64,000 bases of DNA, taken from Sphingobium boeckii (GTDB lineage: Bacteria > Pseudomonadota > Alphaproteobacteria > Sphingomonadales > Sphingomonadaceae). Below, piece after piece: positions 45,025 to 53,682 of the stretch. The notes beneath the pieces are model-generated. The model was not told the DNA's origin. It did not search any database and saw nothing but the letters and a program-made list of their open reading frames with translations. The stretch is from the NCBI RefSeq assembly GCF_014199215.1, contig NZ_JACIJC010000001.1, positions 436,001-500,000 on the forward strand, read 5' to 3'. Position 1 is the stretch's first letter; the number at the start of each line of letters is the position of its first letter. Position numbers and translations under genes: made by a program.

Positions 45025-45771
45025 CTACCTCCAATCCCCGGCCGCCGCCATCCACAAAGAAATCGCCGCCGCCGCCGCCGTCTCCGCCCGCAATATCCGC
45101 GGCCCGAGCGAAAGTCCCACCGCCTGCGGCACCGCGCGGATCACATCGCGCTCCTGCGGATCGAAGCCGCCCTCCGGTCCGATCAATATCGCCGCGGGGC
45201 CGGGCCGCGCGCGCATCGCCTCGAATGCGGGCAGGCCGCCATTCTCGTCAGCAAAGAACATGGTCCGCTCCGCCGGCCAATTCTTCATCAGCGAGAGCAG
45301 TTTCACCGGCTCGGCCATCTCCGGCAGTGCGCTGCGCCCGCATTGCTCCGCCGCCTCGATCATATGCGCGCGCAGCCGTTCGGTATTCACCCGGTCGATC
45401 ACGGTGCGGCGCGTGAGGACGGGCACCAGCCGCGCCACCCCCAATTCGCACGCTTTCTCCGCCACCCAGTCGACCCGCCCCTTTTTGATCGGCGCGGCGC
45501 ACAGCCACAGATCGGGCACCGGCTCACGCTCGGCGAGCTTGCCCGTGATCCGCAGGATCACATCGCGCTTGCCCACCACTTCGGCCTCGGCCAGCCATTC
45601 CCCGCTGATATCGTCGAACAGCCGCACCGGATCGCCCACCTTCATCCGCATCACGGCGGAGAGATAATGCGCCTGTCCGCCCTCGATACGCACGGAATGG
45701 CCGTCGGCGAGTGGGGTGTCCACGAAGAGGCGCGGTGTGCTGTCAGGCGGCCAGGCGGGGGTTGCGGGCAT
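45025..45771 (-). CDS. rsmE: 16S rRNA m3U1498 methyltransferase RsmE
   Basis: 248 residues. N-terminal PUA-like part (RLFVDTPLADGHSVRIEGGQAHYLSAVMRMKVGD), then the SPOUT knot: AILIGPEGGFDPQERD and VGLSLGPRILRAETA, with the SAM-binding loops in order. It methylates 16S rRNA U1498. Convergent with tadA. Confidence 0.95.
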   Translation of the reverse strand: MPATPAWPPDSTPRLFVDTPLADGHSVRIEGGQAHYLSAVMRMKVGDPVRLFDDISGEWLAEAEVVGKRDVILRITGKLAEREPVPDLWLCAAPIKKGRVDWVAEKACELGVARLVPVLTRRTVIDRVNTERLRAHMIEAAEQCGRSALPEMAEPVKLLSLMKNWPAERTMFFADENGGLPAFEAMRARPGPAAILIGPEGGFDPQERDVIRAVPQAVGLSLGPRILRAETAAAAAISLWMAAAGDWR

Positions 45772-45803
45772 GGAATATCCTCTATCGATGTTATTCCGAA
45801 TAT

Positions 45804-45830
45804 CCGTTCGGACTGAATCTGTCGAAGATT
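45804..45830. repeat. Degenerate half of a family B palindrome (left)
   Basis: CCGTTCGGACTGAATCTGTC then GAAG resembles one arm of family B (CCGTTCGGGCTGAGCCTGTC...). No matching second arm lies beside it, but an opposite-orientation half lies at 46578-46603, on the other side of the DUF1275 gene. Confidence 0.55.
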
Positions 45831-45913
45831 GTTCTCCTGATCGGTTGGCAATGGTCCATGGCTGCGGACAATAGTAATCGTCCGATCCCGGGGGGGTGGG
45901 TTAAAGCCCGTTT

Positions 45914-46564
45914 ATGACACGCCTTGATCTGAAAGCCCGCGCGCTTGCCATTTGCCTGTCCGCTTTGGCCGGTTTCGTTGACGCCATCGGATTTCTGGGG
46001 ACGGGCGGCTTCTTCGTGTCCTTCATGAGCGGAAACTCTACCCGGCTCGGTGTGGGGTTTGTCGATGGTGCCGGTGCGGCCGTCATGGCGGCCGGGCTCG
46101 TTGGCAGCTTTGTTGGCGGTGTGATGATCGCATCGCTGCTGAAGCGGAAGGTGCGATCCGGGAAGCGGTCCTTCATGTTGCTGCTTGTGAGTCTTCTTCT
46201 GTCTGCAGGTGCTATCTGCGCGGGGCTTGGACTGCCAACTGCCGCCTTCGCGCTCGCTGCCGCGGCGATGGGCGCGGAAAATATGGTGTTTGAAGACGGT
46301 GGTGAGGTGCAGATCGGCTTGACCTATATGACGGGAGCGCTCGTCAAGATCGGTCAGCGGCTTGCGCTCGCCTTGTCGGGGGGAAGCCCATGGAGCTGGC
46401 TTCCATTCCTGCTGCTGTGGATCGGCTTGATTACGGGCGGCGCGATGGGGGCATTGTGCTTCTTCCGCTGGGGTATGTCGGCACTCTGGATTGCGGCGGG
46501 TTTGGCCGGATTGCTGGCCATCGTCGTTGGTCCCGATGCGAATGTCTCGAAGGCACGCGGCTGA
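45914..46564 (+). CDS. DUF1275 (YoaK-like) membrane protein
   Basis: 216 residues, about six membrane segments. Opening CLSALAGFVDAIGFLGTGGFFVSFMSGNSTRLGVG is the DUF1275 hallmark; GLTYMTGALVKIGQRLA is the second conserved block. Function unknown. It is flanked by two outward-facing half repeats, suggesting capture or rearrangement. Confidence 0.9.
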   Translation: MTRLDLKARALAICLSALAGFVDAIGFLGTGGFFVSFMSGNSTRLGVGFVDGAGAAVMAAGLVGSFVGGVMIASLLKRKVRSGKRSFMLLLVSLLLSAGAICAGLGLPTAAFALAAAAMGAENMVFEDGGEVQIGLTYMTGALVKIGQRLALALSGGSPWSWLPFLLLWIGLITGGAMGALCFFRWGMSALWIAAGLAGLLAIVVGPDANVSKARG

Positions 46565-46577
46565 AGGTTCAGGAAAC

Positions 46578-46603
46578 CCCTTCGACAGCCCGCGACCATT
46601 CGG
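46578..46603. repeat. Degenerate half of a family B palindrome (right)
   Basis: CCCTTCGACAGCCCGCGACC then ATTCGG resembles the opposite arm of family B. Together with 45804-45830 it brackets the DUF1275 gene. The match is weak. Confidence 0.4.
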
Positions 46604-46617
46604 CTTATGGCAATCTC

Positions 46618-47535
46618 ATGAGCGCCCCGAGTCCCGAACCCGATATCGTCCCCGACACCCAATATCGCGGCCTGATGCGTTTGCTCCCCGAAAAGCTCCG
46701 CGCCTTTGCACTGCTCGCGCGCTTCGATCGTCCGATCGGCTGGTGGCTGCTCTTCTGGCCCGGTGCTTGGGCGATCGCATTATCCGGGGGGCTGGGCGAT
46801 CAATGGATGCTGATTTTCTGGTTTCTGCTGGGCAGCGTCGCGATGCGCGGGGCGGGGTGCGTCTATAACGATATCGTCGATCGCGATCTGGATGCCCAGG
46901 TGGCGCGGACGCGCAGCCGTCCGCTGGCGAGCGGCGCTGTCTCGCTCAAGGCGGCATGGGCATGGCTCTTCTGCCTCTGTCTGATCGGGCTCATTGTCTT
47001 GCTGCGATTGAACCTGCTCGCCCAGATCATCGCGCTTGCCAGCCTCGCGCTGGTCGCGGCCTATCCCTTCATGAAGCGGATCACCTGGTGGCCGCAGGCT
47101 TGGCTGGGGCTGGTCTTTTCCTGGGCGGCTTTGGTCGGCTGGGCGGCGGTGCGGGGTGCGATCGAACTTCCCATGCTGCTGCTCTATGCCGGATCGATCT
47201 GCTGGGTGATCGGCTATGACACCATCTATGCGCTGCAGGATCGCGAGGATGATGCGCTGATCGGCGTGCGCTCTTCCGCGCGGCGGATGGGCCGGCATGT
47301 GTTGCCGGGCGTCGGCGCTTTCTATGGCGCGGCGCTCCTGCTCTGGGGTGGCGCGATCTGGACGGCGCGGCCGGACTGGCTGGCGCTGGTTGCCCTCGTG
47401 CCGGTCGCGGCGCATCTCGCCTGGCAGGTGCTGACGCTCAAGCCCGATGACGGCCTGGACGGGCTAAACAAATTCCGGTCCAATCGCTTCGCCGGCTTTC
47501 TGATGTTTCTTGCCTGCGCCGCCGTCGCCACCTAA
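46618..47535 (+). CDS. ubiA: 4-hydroxybenzoate octaprenyltransferase UbiA
   Basis: 305 residues from ATG 46618. About eight membrane segments. First aspartate motif GCVYNDIVDRDLDAQVARTRSRPL; second GYDTIYALQDREDDALIGVRSSA. It prenylates 4-hydroxybenzoate in ubiquinone synthesis, using the product of a polyprenyl synthetase such as the one cut at the start of the window. pmbA follows after 10 nt. Confidence 0.96.
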   Translation: MSAPSPEPDIVPDTQYRGLMRLLPEKLRAFALLARFDRPIGWWLLFWPGAWAIALSGGLGDQWMLIFWFLLGSVAMRGAGCVYNDIVDRDLDAQVARTRSRPLASGAVSLKAAWAWLFCLCLIGLIVLLRLNLLAQIIALASLALVAAYPFMKRITWWPQAWLGLVFSWAALVGWAAVRGAIELPMLLLYAGSICWVIGYDTIYALQDREDDALIGVRSSARRMGRHVLPGVGAFYGAALLLWGGAIWTARPDWLALVALVPVAAHLAWQVLTLKPDDGLDGLNKFRSNRFAGFLMFLACAAVAT

Positions 47536-47545
47536 GCGCAATCGA

Positions 47546-48892
47546 ATGCTCAGCGTTTCACAATCCCAGGAACAAGTCGCCGAACTCGTCGCGCGCGCGG
47601 CGAAAGCCGGGGCGGATGCCGCGGACGCCCTCTATAGCGGCGGCTCCGCCACCCAGGTCGAAGTCCGGCTCGGCGCGCTTGAAAATGTCGAGCGGTCCGA
47701 AGGCGAGGAGATCGGCCTGCGCGTCTTTATCGGCCAGCGCTCAGCCACCGCTTCCACATCCGATTTCACACCCGCGTCCTATGACGCACTGGTGGAGCGC
47801 GTCGTCGCCATGGCGCGCGAAGCGCCCGAAGATCCCTATGCGGGCATGGCGCCCGAGGATCGCCTGATGCGCGGCCCCAGTCCCGATCTGGATCTGGAGG
47901 ATGCGCAGGAGATCAGCCCGGCCGAAATGAAGGAACGGGCGATGGCCGCCGAAGATGCCGCCCGCGCGGTGAAAGGCGTCACCAACAGCGAAGGCGGTGG
48001 CAGCAGCGCCAGCCGGAGCGTGATCGCGCTCGCAACCAGCACCGGTTTCGTGCGCGGCTATGCCGGCACGGCACATAGCCTGTCCGCCAGCGTGCTCGCG
48101 GGCGAGGGCAGCGGGATGCAGCGCGATTATGCCTATAGCAGCGTGCGCCATCTCTCGGAGATGGAGGATGCCGAAGCGGTCGGCCGTCTGGCGGGTGAGC
48201 GCGCGGTGGCGCGGCTGGATCCCGTGCGCCTGCCCAGCGGCGCATTGCCGGTGGTGTTCGATCCGCGCGTGTCCGGCGGGCTGCTCGGCCATCTGATCGG
48301 CGCGATCACGGGTGCGGCGATTGCGCGCAAGACCAGCTTCCTGCTCGATGCTTTGGGCACCGAGATATTCGGCCCTGGCATCACGATCATCGATGATCCG
48401 CTTCGTCCGCGCGGCCTGCGCTCCAAACCCTTCGATGGCGAGGGGCTGGAAACGCACCAGACCGTCATCATCGACAAGGGCGTGCTGACCGGCTGGCTGA
48501 TGACCGTCGCCGCGGCCCGGCAGCTCGGCCTCCAGCCCACCGGTCACGCCGCGCGCGGCACCGGCGGCGCACCGGGCGCAGGCAGCAGCAATCTGCATAT
48601 GGCACCGGGTGCACTCAGCCCCAAAGAACTGATCGCGGATATCGAGCGCGGCTTCTATGTCACCGAACTCATCGGCATGGGTGTGAACGGCCTCACCGGG
48701 GATTACAGCCGCGGCGCTGCTGGCTTCCTGATCGAGAAAGGCGAGATCACGAAGCCGGTTGCCGAAGTGACCGTGGCGGGTAATCTGAAGCACATGTTCC
48801 GCACGCTTGTTCCCGCCAATGATCTCACTTTCAAACACGCGACCAACGCGCCCACCATCCGCCTCGAAGGGATGACCGTCGCTGGTGATTGA
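47546..48892 (+). CDS. pmbA: TldD/PmbA family protein
   Basis: 448 residues from ATG 47546. PmbA/TldE-type: VEVRLGALENVERSEGEEIGLRVFIGQRSATAST, the middle SGGLLGHLIGAITGAAIARKTSFL, LGLQPTGHAARG and C-terminal GFYVTELIGMGVNGLTGDYSRGAAGFLIEKGEI. The PmbA (TldE) half lacks the zinc ligands that TldD carries. Together the TldD/TldE complex is a peptidase acting on unfolded peptides. Confidence 0.94.
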   Translation: MLSVSQSQEQVAELVARAAKAGADAADALYSGGSATQVEVRLGALENVERSEGEEIGLRVFIGQRSATASTSDFTPASYDALVERVVAMAREAPEDPYAGMAPEDRLMRGPSPDLDLEDAQEISPAEMKERAMAAEDAARAVKGVTNSEGGGSSASRSVIALATSTGFVRGYAGTAHSLSASVLAGEGSGMQRDYAYSSVRHLSEMEDAEAVGRLAGERAVARLDPVRLPSGALPVVFDPRVSGGLLGHLIGAITGAAIARKTSFLLDALGTEIFGPGITIIDDPLRPRGLRSKPFDGEGLETHQTVIIDKGVLTGWLMTVAAARQLGLQPTGHAARGTGGAPGAGSSNLHMAPGALSPKELIADIERGFYVTELIGMGVNGLTGDYSRGAAGFLIEKGEITKPVAEVTVAGNLKHMFRTLVPANDLTFKHATNAPTIRLEGMTVAGD

Positions 48893-49664
48893 TGCGCTCG
48901 CCGATGAGATTGCGGCGGTTGCTGCAGAGGCCGGGGCGCTGGCGATGGGGCGCTGGCGCGGCGAACTGAAGACCTGGGAAAAAGTGCCTGGCCATCCGGT
49001 CTGCGATGTGGACCTGGAGGTGAACCAGCTTATCCGTGAACGTCTGCGCGCGATCGATCCCGAGGCGGGCTGGCTTTCGGAAGAGACGGTGGACGATGCA
49101 GAACGCCTGCTCGTCCCGCGCGTCTGGGTGGTCGATCCGATCGATGGCACGCGCGATTTCATCCGGGGTCGCCCCGGCTGGTCGGTCAGCATCGCTCTGT
49201 GCGAAGGCGGCGATCCGTTAGTGGGGGTTTTGGAGGCACCGGCCCGCGGCGAAACCTGGCGCGCCGTGGCGGGCAAGGGGACGTTCCGCAATGGCCAGCG
49301 ACTGGTGGCCAGCAGCAGGACCGAATTTCCCGGATCGCGCGTTCCGACCGACGCATTGCCGCACGTGGACCGTGATCTGAGCATCGTCGATCGCCCCAAT
49401 TCGATCGCCTTGCGCATCGCGATGGTGGCGGCGGACGAAGCCGATCTGGTCGCCACGATCCGCTGGGGTCATGAATGGGATATCGCCGCGGCCGTGCTCA
49501 TCGCCCGCGAGGCCGGCGCACACGTCACCGATGCGTTCGGCGGTGTGCTGCGCTTCAACAGCACCAAGGGCGAGGCCTTTGGCGTCGTCGCATCATCCCA
49601 TGGCATCCATGCCGCGGCGATCGAACGGCTACGCGAACGCGCGGACAAGGGCATCATCCGCTAA
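48885..49664 (+). CDS. Inositol monophosphatase family phosphatase
   Basis: 259 residues from GTG 48885, overlapping the pmbA end by 8 nt. IMPase motifs: LSEETVDD, VWVVDPIDGTRDFIRGRPGWSVSIAL (metal-binding DxxDGT) and HEWDIAAAVLIAREAGAHVTD. Likely a 3'(2'),5'-bisphosphate nucleotidase (CysQ-like), histidinol-phosphatase or inositol phosphatase; motifs alone do not decide. Confidence 0.88.
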   Translation: MIDALADEIAAVAAEAGALAMGRWRGELKTWEKVPGHPVCDVDLEVNQLIRERLRAIDPEAGWLSEETVDDAERLLVPRVWVVDPIDGTRDFIRGRPGWSVSIALCEGGDPLVGVLEAPARGETWRAVAGKGTFRNGQRLVASSRTEFPGSRVPTDALPHVDRDLSIVDRPNSIALRIAMVAADEADLVATIRWGHEWDIAAAVLIAREAGAHVTDAFGGVLRFNSTKGEAFGVVASSHGIHAAAIERLRERADKGIIR

Positions 49665-49757
49665 ATAAAGCCAATCACTCCATTTTGGATATTATTTCGG
49701 AATCGTCATTAAGTATTACACAATGTTTGAAACGAATAATCCTTTTGGGAGAATTCG

Positions 49758-49919
49758 ATGTCGATCATTCAAAAATTACGTTCGAATACTAAGGGGGCAA
49801 CCGCGATCGAATACGGGCTGATCGTGGCGCTGGTTTCGCTGGCGTGCACGATCGCCTTCATCAATCTCGGTCTTTCGCTCACCAATATCTTCGAGACGCT
49901 GACCAATGCGATGAAATGA
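49758..49919 (+). CDS. Flp family pilin (orphan)
   Basis: A 53-residue class IVb prepilin. MSIIQKLRSNTKG, cleavage after Gly, then ATAIEYGLIVALVSLACTIAFI, the Flp helix with conserved Glu-Tyr. GGGAG lies upstream of the ATG. No tad/cpa assembly genes lie in the window, so its secretion system must be elsewhere. The upstream 90 bp are AT-rich. It ends one base before the converging CoA-binding gene. Confidence 0.9.
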   Translation: MSIIQKLRSNTKGATAIEYGLIVALVSLACTIAFINLGLSLTNIFETLTNAMK

Positions 49920-50348
49920 TCAGGCGACAACCGCCAGCCCCAGCCGCGGTATCTCGATGGCCGGGCAGCGGTTCATCACCACTTTCAGTCCGGCGGCCTC
50001 CGCGCGGGCCGCGGCGTCCTCGTTGATCACGCCGAGCTGCATCCATATGGCCTTGGCACCCGCGGCGATCGCCTGATCCACCGCATCACCGGCGGCTTCG
50101 GAACGGCGAAAGATATCCACCAGGTCGATCGGCTCGCCGATCTGGTCTAGGTCGCGCCAGATATATTCGCCATGCACATGCTCGCCCGTGATCTGTGGAT
50201 TGACCGGGATGACGCGATAGCCGTGACCCTGCAGGAATTTCATCACGCCATAGCTGGGCCGGTCGGGCCGGTCCGAAGCACCGATCAGCGCGATCGTGCG
50301 GGTTTCGCTGAGCAGGGCGGCAATGTCGGCGTCACTGGTAAGGGGCAT
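49920..50348 (-). CDS. CoA-binding domain protein (YccU-like)
   Basis: 142 residues. Rossmann-type CoA-binding fold: TIALIGASDRPDRPSYGVMKFLQGHGYRVIPVNP, EPIDLVDIFRRSEAA, AIWMQLGVINEDAAARAEAAGLKVVMNRCPAIE. Similar small proteins bind CoA and occur widely; role unknown. Convergent with the pilin gene, stops abutting. Confidence 0.92.
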   Translation of the reverse strand: MPLTSDADIAALLSETRTIALIGASDRPDRPSYGVMKFLQGHGYRVIPVNPQITGEHVHGEYIWRDLDQIGEPIDLVDIFRRSEAAGDAVDQAIAAGAKAIWMQLGVINEDAAARAEAAGLKVVMNRCPAIEIPRLGLAVVA

Positions 50349-50381
50349 CGTTATTCTCCCAAATCCGTTGGATCTCTCAAT

Positions 50382-50469
50382 CCGTTCGGGCTGAGCCTGT
50401 CAAAGCCCTTCTTTTCCAGACAGGCGCGGCAGAAGAAGCAGGAGCCTTTGACGGGCTCAGGCCAAACGG
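50382..50469. repeat. Palindromic repeat, family B, copy 3 (degenerate)
   Basis: Left CCGTTCGGGCTGAGCCTGTC then AAAGCC; right starts GGAGCCTTTGACGGGCTCAG and ends GCCAAACGG. Several mismatches. It lies between mrp and the CoA-binding gene, both on the reverse strand. Confidence 0.85.
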
Positions 50470-50503
50470 TGCCTGATGGATAACATCGTTTGCGGCCGTT
50501 GGT

Positions 50504-51463
50504 TCATTGCGCCAGCCAGTCCTTGATCTTCGCGGCGATGGCATGAAATGGCGTGGCGGCTGGACCATCCTCTGCCGCCGGCGGCTGACCGGCGTCGGAG
50601 GCCGTGCGGATTTCCAGCGTCAGCGGAATGCGGCCGAGGAAATCATGGCCCATCACATTGGCCGCGGCCTGCACCCCGCCGCTGCCGAACGGATCGGAGA
50701 TTTCGCCGCAATGCGGGCAGGCATAGCCCGCCATATTCTCGATCAGCCCGATGATCGGCACGCCGGATTGATTGAACAGGTCGATCGCGCGCGTCGCATC
50801 GATCAGCGAGAGATCCTGCGGCGTGGAGACGATTACCGCGCCCGCCGGCTTCTGCTTGGAGATCATCGAAAGCTGCACATCGCCGGTGCCGGGTGGCAGA
50901 TCGGCGATGATCAGTTCCACATCGCCCCAATCCGCGTCGATCAACTGGCCCAGCGCATTGCCCGCCATCGGCCCGCGCCATGCGATCGCCTGGCCGGGCT
51001 TCACCAGATGCCCCATGGAGAGCATCGGAATGCCATAAGGGCTCATGATCGGGATCATTTTCTGATCCTGCGCTTCGGGGCGCTGCCCTTCGGTAGACAT
51101 CAGCCGCGGTTGCGAAGGGCCATAAATATCGGCATCGATCAGACCCACCTTGAAGCCCAGCCGCTTGAGCGCGATCGCCAGATTGGCGGACACCGTGGAT
51201 TTGCCCACGCCGCCCTTGCCACTGCCCACCGCGATCAGGCGGCGGCCGCGTTTTTCGCTGGTCATCGCGATGCGGACCTCGCTCACGCCGTCTTCCGCCA
51301 TCAGCGCAGCCTTGATCGCGGCCTCCATCTTGGATCGTTCGTCGCCCGAAAGCCCGGTCACGTCGAGGATCAGGCTGGCGCGTCCGTCGCTCAGGCGGAC
51401 GGCGGCGGCGCGGGTTCCGGCAATGGAGGAAATGGCGGCGAGAAGCGTGTTTGGATCACTCAT
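50504..51463 (-). CDS. mrp: Mrp/ApbC-type iron-sulfur carrier ATPase
   Basis: 319 residues from ATG 51463. N-terminal MIP18-like domain, then the deviant Walker A VGSGKGGVGKSTVSANLA, DADIYGPSQPRLM, LPPGTGDVQLSM and the iron-sulfur CPHC motif (YACPHCGEISDPFGSGG). It binds and hands over Fe-S clusters. Divergent from hflK with only 28 bp between the starts. Confidence 0.95.
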   Translation of the reverse strand: MSDPNTLLAAISSIAGTRAAAVRLSDGRASLILDVTGLSGDERSKMEAAIKAALMAEDGVSEVRIAMTSEKRGRRLIAVGSGKGGVGKSTVSANLAIALKRLGFKVGLIDADIYGPSQPRLMSTEGQRPEAQDQKMIPIMSPYGIPMLSMGHLVKPGQAIAWRGPMAGNALGQLIDADWGDVELIIADLPPGTGDVQLSMISKQKPAGAVIVSTPQDLSLIDATRAIDLFNQSGVPIIGLIENMAGYACPHCGEISDPFGSGGVQAAANVMGHDFLGRIPLTLEIRTASDAGQPPAAEDGPAATPFHAIAAKIKDWLAQ

Positions 51464-51491
51464 ATGGCGCAGATAGGAGGAGTTTGCGGCA

Positions 51492-52670
51492 ATGCCACTG
51501 TTTTTCCCCACCGGCATACCTATAATGGCAGGCATGACGATAAAGATGGGGTGGATCGCGGCCAAACGCGCGATGCTGATGGAAGGTGGCCCCTGGGGCG
51601 GCGGAAAAGGATCCGGCGGCTCGGGTGGCGGTGGTGATTCGGGCGGAGGCGGCGGCGATGGACGCCCGCCCAGCCCCTGGAATCAGCCTACAGGCGGCGG
51701 CGGTCGCAAGCCCCGGCGCGACCCCCAAGGCCCGGCCGCGATGGATCAGCTCTTCGAACGCCTGCGCGGCTCTTTCGGCGGCGGTGGTTCCGGCGGCGGC
51801 GGATTCGGCGGTGCCAGCGCGCGCATGATCTGGCCCTATGTGGTGCTGGCATTCGCCGTGATCTGGATCCTGTTCACCAGCGTGCATCGCATCGGCCCGC
51901 AGGAGCAGGGCGTGGTTACCGTGTTCGGGCGCTATTGGTCCACCATGGGTCCGGGCGTGAACTTCACCTTCCCGGCACCGATCAGCCGCGTGCAGAAGCT
52001 GGATGTCCAGGCGATCCGCACTTTGCCGATCGGGCAGGGCGGTAATGACAATAATCTGGTGCTCACCGGGGATCAGAATATCGTCGATCTCGCTTATTCG
52101 GTGCGTTGGAAGATCAAGCCCGGCGCTGCCGAGCAATTCCTGTTCCAGATTGCCGAGCCGGAAAAGACGATTTCGGAAGTCGCGGAAAGCGCGATGCGCG
52201 CCGTGCTGGCCAGCTTCACGCTGATCCAGGCGATCGGTCCGGGGCGCACCGATATCGAACAGCGCGTGGCCGAGCTCATGCAAGCCATTCTCGACGATTA
52301 TAAGGCTGGCGTGGAAATTCAGGGTATCGCAATCAGCCAGGCCGATCCGCCAGCGGCTGTGAACGACGCCTTCAAGGAAGTGACGGCATCGCAGCAGGAG
52401 GTGGAATCCAACCTCAATGATGCCCGCACCTATGCGCAGCAGGTCACAGCCAAGGCGCAGGGCGACGCGGCATCGTTCGACAAGGTTTACGAGCAATATT
52501 CGCTCGCGCCCGAAGTGACGCGGCGGCGCATGTATTATGATACGATGGAACGGGTGCTTTCGAAGGTGGACAAGACGATTATCGAAGCGCCGGGCGTGAC
52601 GCCGTATCTGGCCCTGCCCGAGGTGCGCAAACGCGCTGCCCCGGCAGCAGAGGGAGCCGCACAGCCATGA
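51492..52670 (+). CDS. hflK: FtsH protease regulator HflK
   Basis: 392 residues. The start at ATG 51492 is chosen because AGGAGGAG (51475-51482) lies nine bases upstream; later ATGs (51534, 51573) have no comparable site. The N-terminal region is Gly-rich with GGPWGGGKG. The single transmembrane segment is WPYVVLAFAVIWILFTSVHRI. The SPFH/band 7 domain starts GPQEQGVVTVFGRYW. With HflC it surrounds the FtsH protease in the inner membrane. The stop overlaps the hflC start (ATGA). Confidence 0.93.
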   Translation: MPLFFPTGIPIMAGMTIKMGWIAAKRAMLMEGGPWGGGKGSGGSGGGGDSGGGGGDGRPPSPWNQPTGGGGRKPRRDPQGPAAMDQLFERLRGSFGGGGSGGGGFGGASARMIWPYVVLAFAVIWILFTSVHRIGPQEQGVVTVFGRYWSTMGPGVNFTFPAPISRVQKLDVQAIRTLPIGQGGNDNNLVLTGDQNIVDLAYSVRWKIKPGAAEQFLFQIAEPEKTISEVAESAMRAVLASFTLIQAIGPGRTDIEQRVAELMQAILDDYKAGVEIQGIAISQADPPAAVNDAFKEVTASQQEVESNLNDARTYAQQVTAKAQGDAASFDKVYEQYSLAPEVTRRRMYYDTMERVLSKVDKTIIEAPGVTPYLALPEVRKRAAPAAEGAAQP

Positions 52671-53530
52671 TCGAGCGTATCGCCCGTTATCCCGTGGCCT
52701 TCGCAATCGGCGCGATCGCGCTGATCGTGTTGCTGGGCAGCACCTTTGCCGTGGCATCCGAAACCAAGCAGGGTGTCGTGCTCCGCTTTGGCCAGCCGGT
52801 GCGGATCATCAACAAATATGATGCCAAGCTGCCCTTTGGCGGCGACGGCGCAGGCCTGATCGCCCGCATCCCGTTTGTGGAAAACATCACCTGGATCGAC
52901 AAACGCATCCTCTCTGTCGAAATGGAGCAGCAGCAGGTGCTCTCCACCGATCAGCTCCGGCTTCAGGTGGATGCGTTTGCGCGCTTCCGCATCGTCGATC
53001 CCTTGCGCATGGTGATCACCGCGCGCGAAGTGGATAATGTGGCGGCGCAGTTGAAGCCCATCCTCGGCTCGGCCTTGCGCAACGAACTGGGCAAGCGGCC
53101 GTTTGCGGCCTTGCTCAGCCCGGAGCGTGGCCAGGTGATGGATAATATCCAAAAGGGCCTGAATCGCGTGGCCGCGCAATATGGCGCTGAAATCGTCGAC
53201 GTGCGGATCAAGCGCGCCGATCTGCCCGAAGGCACGCCGCTGGAAAGCGCACTCGCCCGGATGCGCACCGCGCGTAACCAGGAGGCCCGCACTATCCAGG
53301 CGCAAGGCCTCAAACAGGCGCAGATCATCCGCGCGCAGGCCGATGCCGATGCCGCGAAAATCTATGCCGCGGCTTTTGGCAAGGATCCGGCCTTCTATGA
53401 TTTCTATCGCGCGATGCAGTCTTATGAACAGACTTTCGTCAACGATAGCGGTGGTGCCAAGGGCGCGACTTCGATCATCCTGTCACCGGATAATTCCTAT
53501 CTGCGGGAATTCCAGGGTCGGGGGCGTTGA
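52667..53530 (+). CDS. hflC: FtsH protease regulator HflC
   Basis: 287 residues. N-terminal membrane anchor (FAIGAIALIVLLGSTFAVASETKQGVVLRFGQPVRII) followed by the band 7 domain (ILSVEMEQQQVLSTDQLRLQVDAFARFRI) and a coiled-coil, Ala/Gln-rich helix (EARTIQAQGLKQAQIIRAQADADAAKIYAAAF). Partner of HflK. degP follows after a gap of about 150 bp. Confidence 0.95.
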   Translation: MIERIARYPVAFAIGAIALIVLLGSTFAVASETKQGVVLRFGQPVRIINKYDAKLPFGGDGAGLIARIPFVENITWIDKRILSVEMEQQQVLSTDQLRLQVDAFARFRIVDPLRMVITAREVDNVAAQLKPILGSALRNELGKRPFAALLSPERGQVMDNIQKGLNRVAAQYGAEIVDVRIKRADLPEGTPLESALARMRTARNQEARTIQAQGLKQAQIIRAQADADAAKIYAAAFGKDPAFYDFYRAMQSYEQTFVNDSGGAKGATSIILSPDNSYLREFQGRGR

Positions 53531-53545
53531 GAGCGGACGGCGATT

Positions 53546-53571
53546 TGAACTTTGGTCATTCAATCTGCGTT
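53546..53571 (+). promoter_or_regulatory. Candidate EcfG-type stress promoter upstream of degP
   Basis: TGAAC (53546-53550), 17 bases, then CGTT (53568-53571). The general stress sigma factor of alphaproteobacteria recognises GGAAC-N16/17-CGTT, so this is one base off. It lies 112 nt before the degP start. A candidate only. Confidence 0.4.
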
Positions 53572-53682
53572 AAGCCGCCGTGCGTCAGCTTTCCGGCAAA
53601 CCGCTGTGATTGTGAATCGGGGATTACATAAAATTCTTGGGTTTGCCCGCGTCGCGGGCAGTGACAGATATTTGGAAGGATT

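Noticed and set aside
51521-51526. Perfect TATAAT just before an in-frame ATG of hflK, suggesting a leaderless start at 51534
   Set aside because: A strong AGGAGGAG sits nine bases before ATG 51492, which supports that earlier start; the TATAAT then lies inside the gene and has no good -35 partner.
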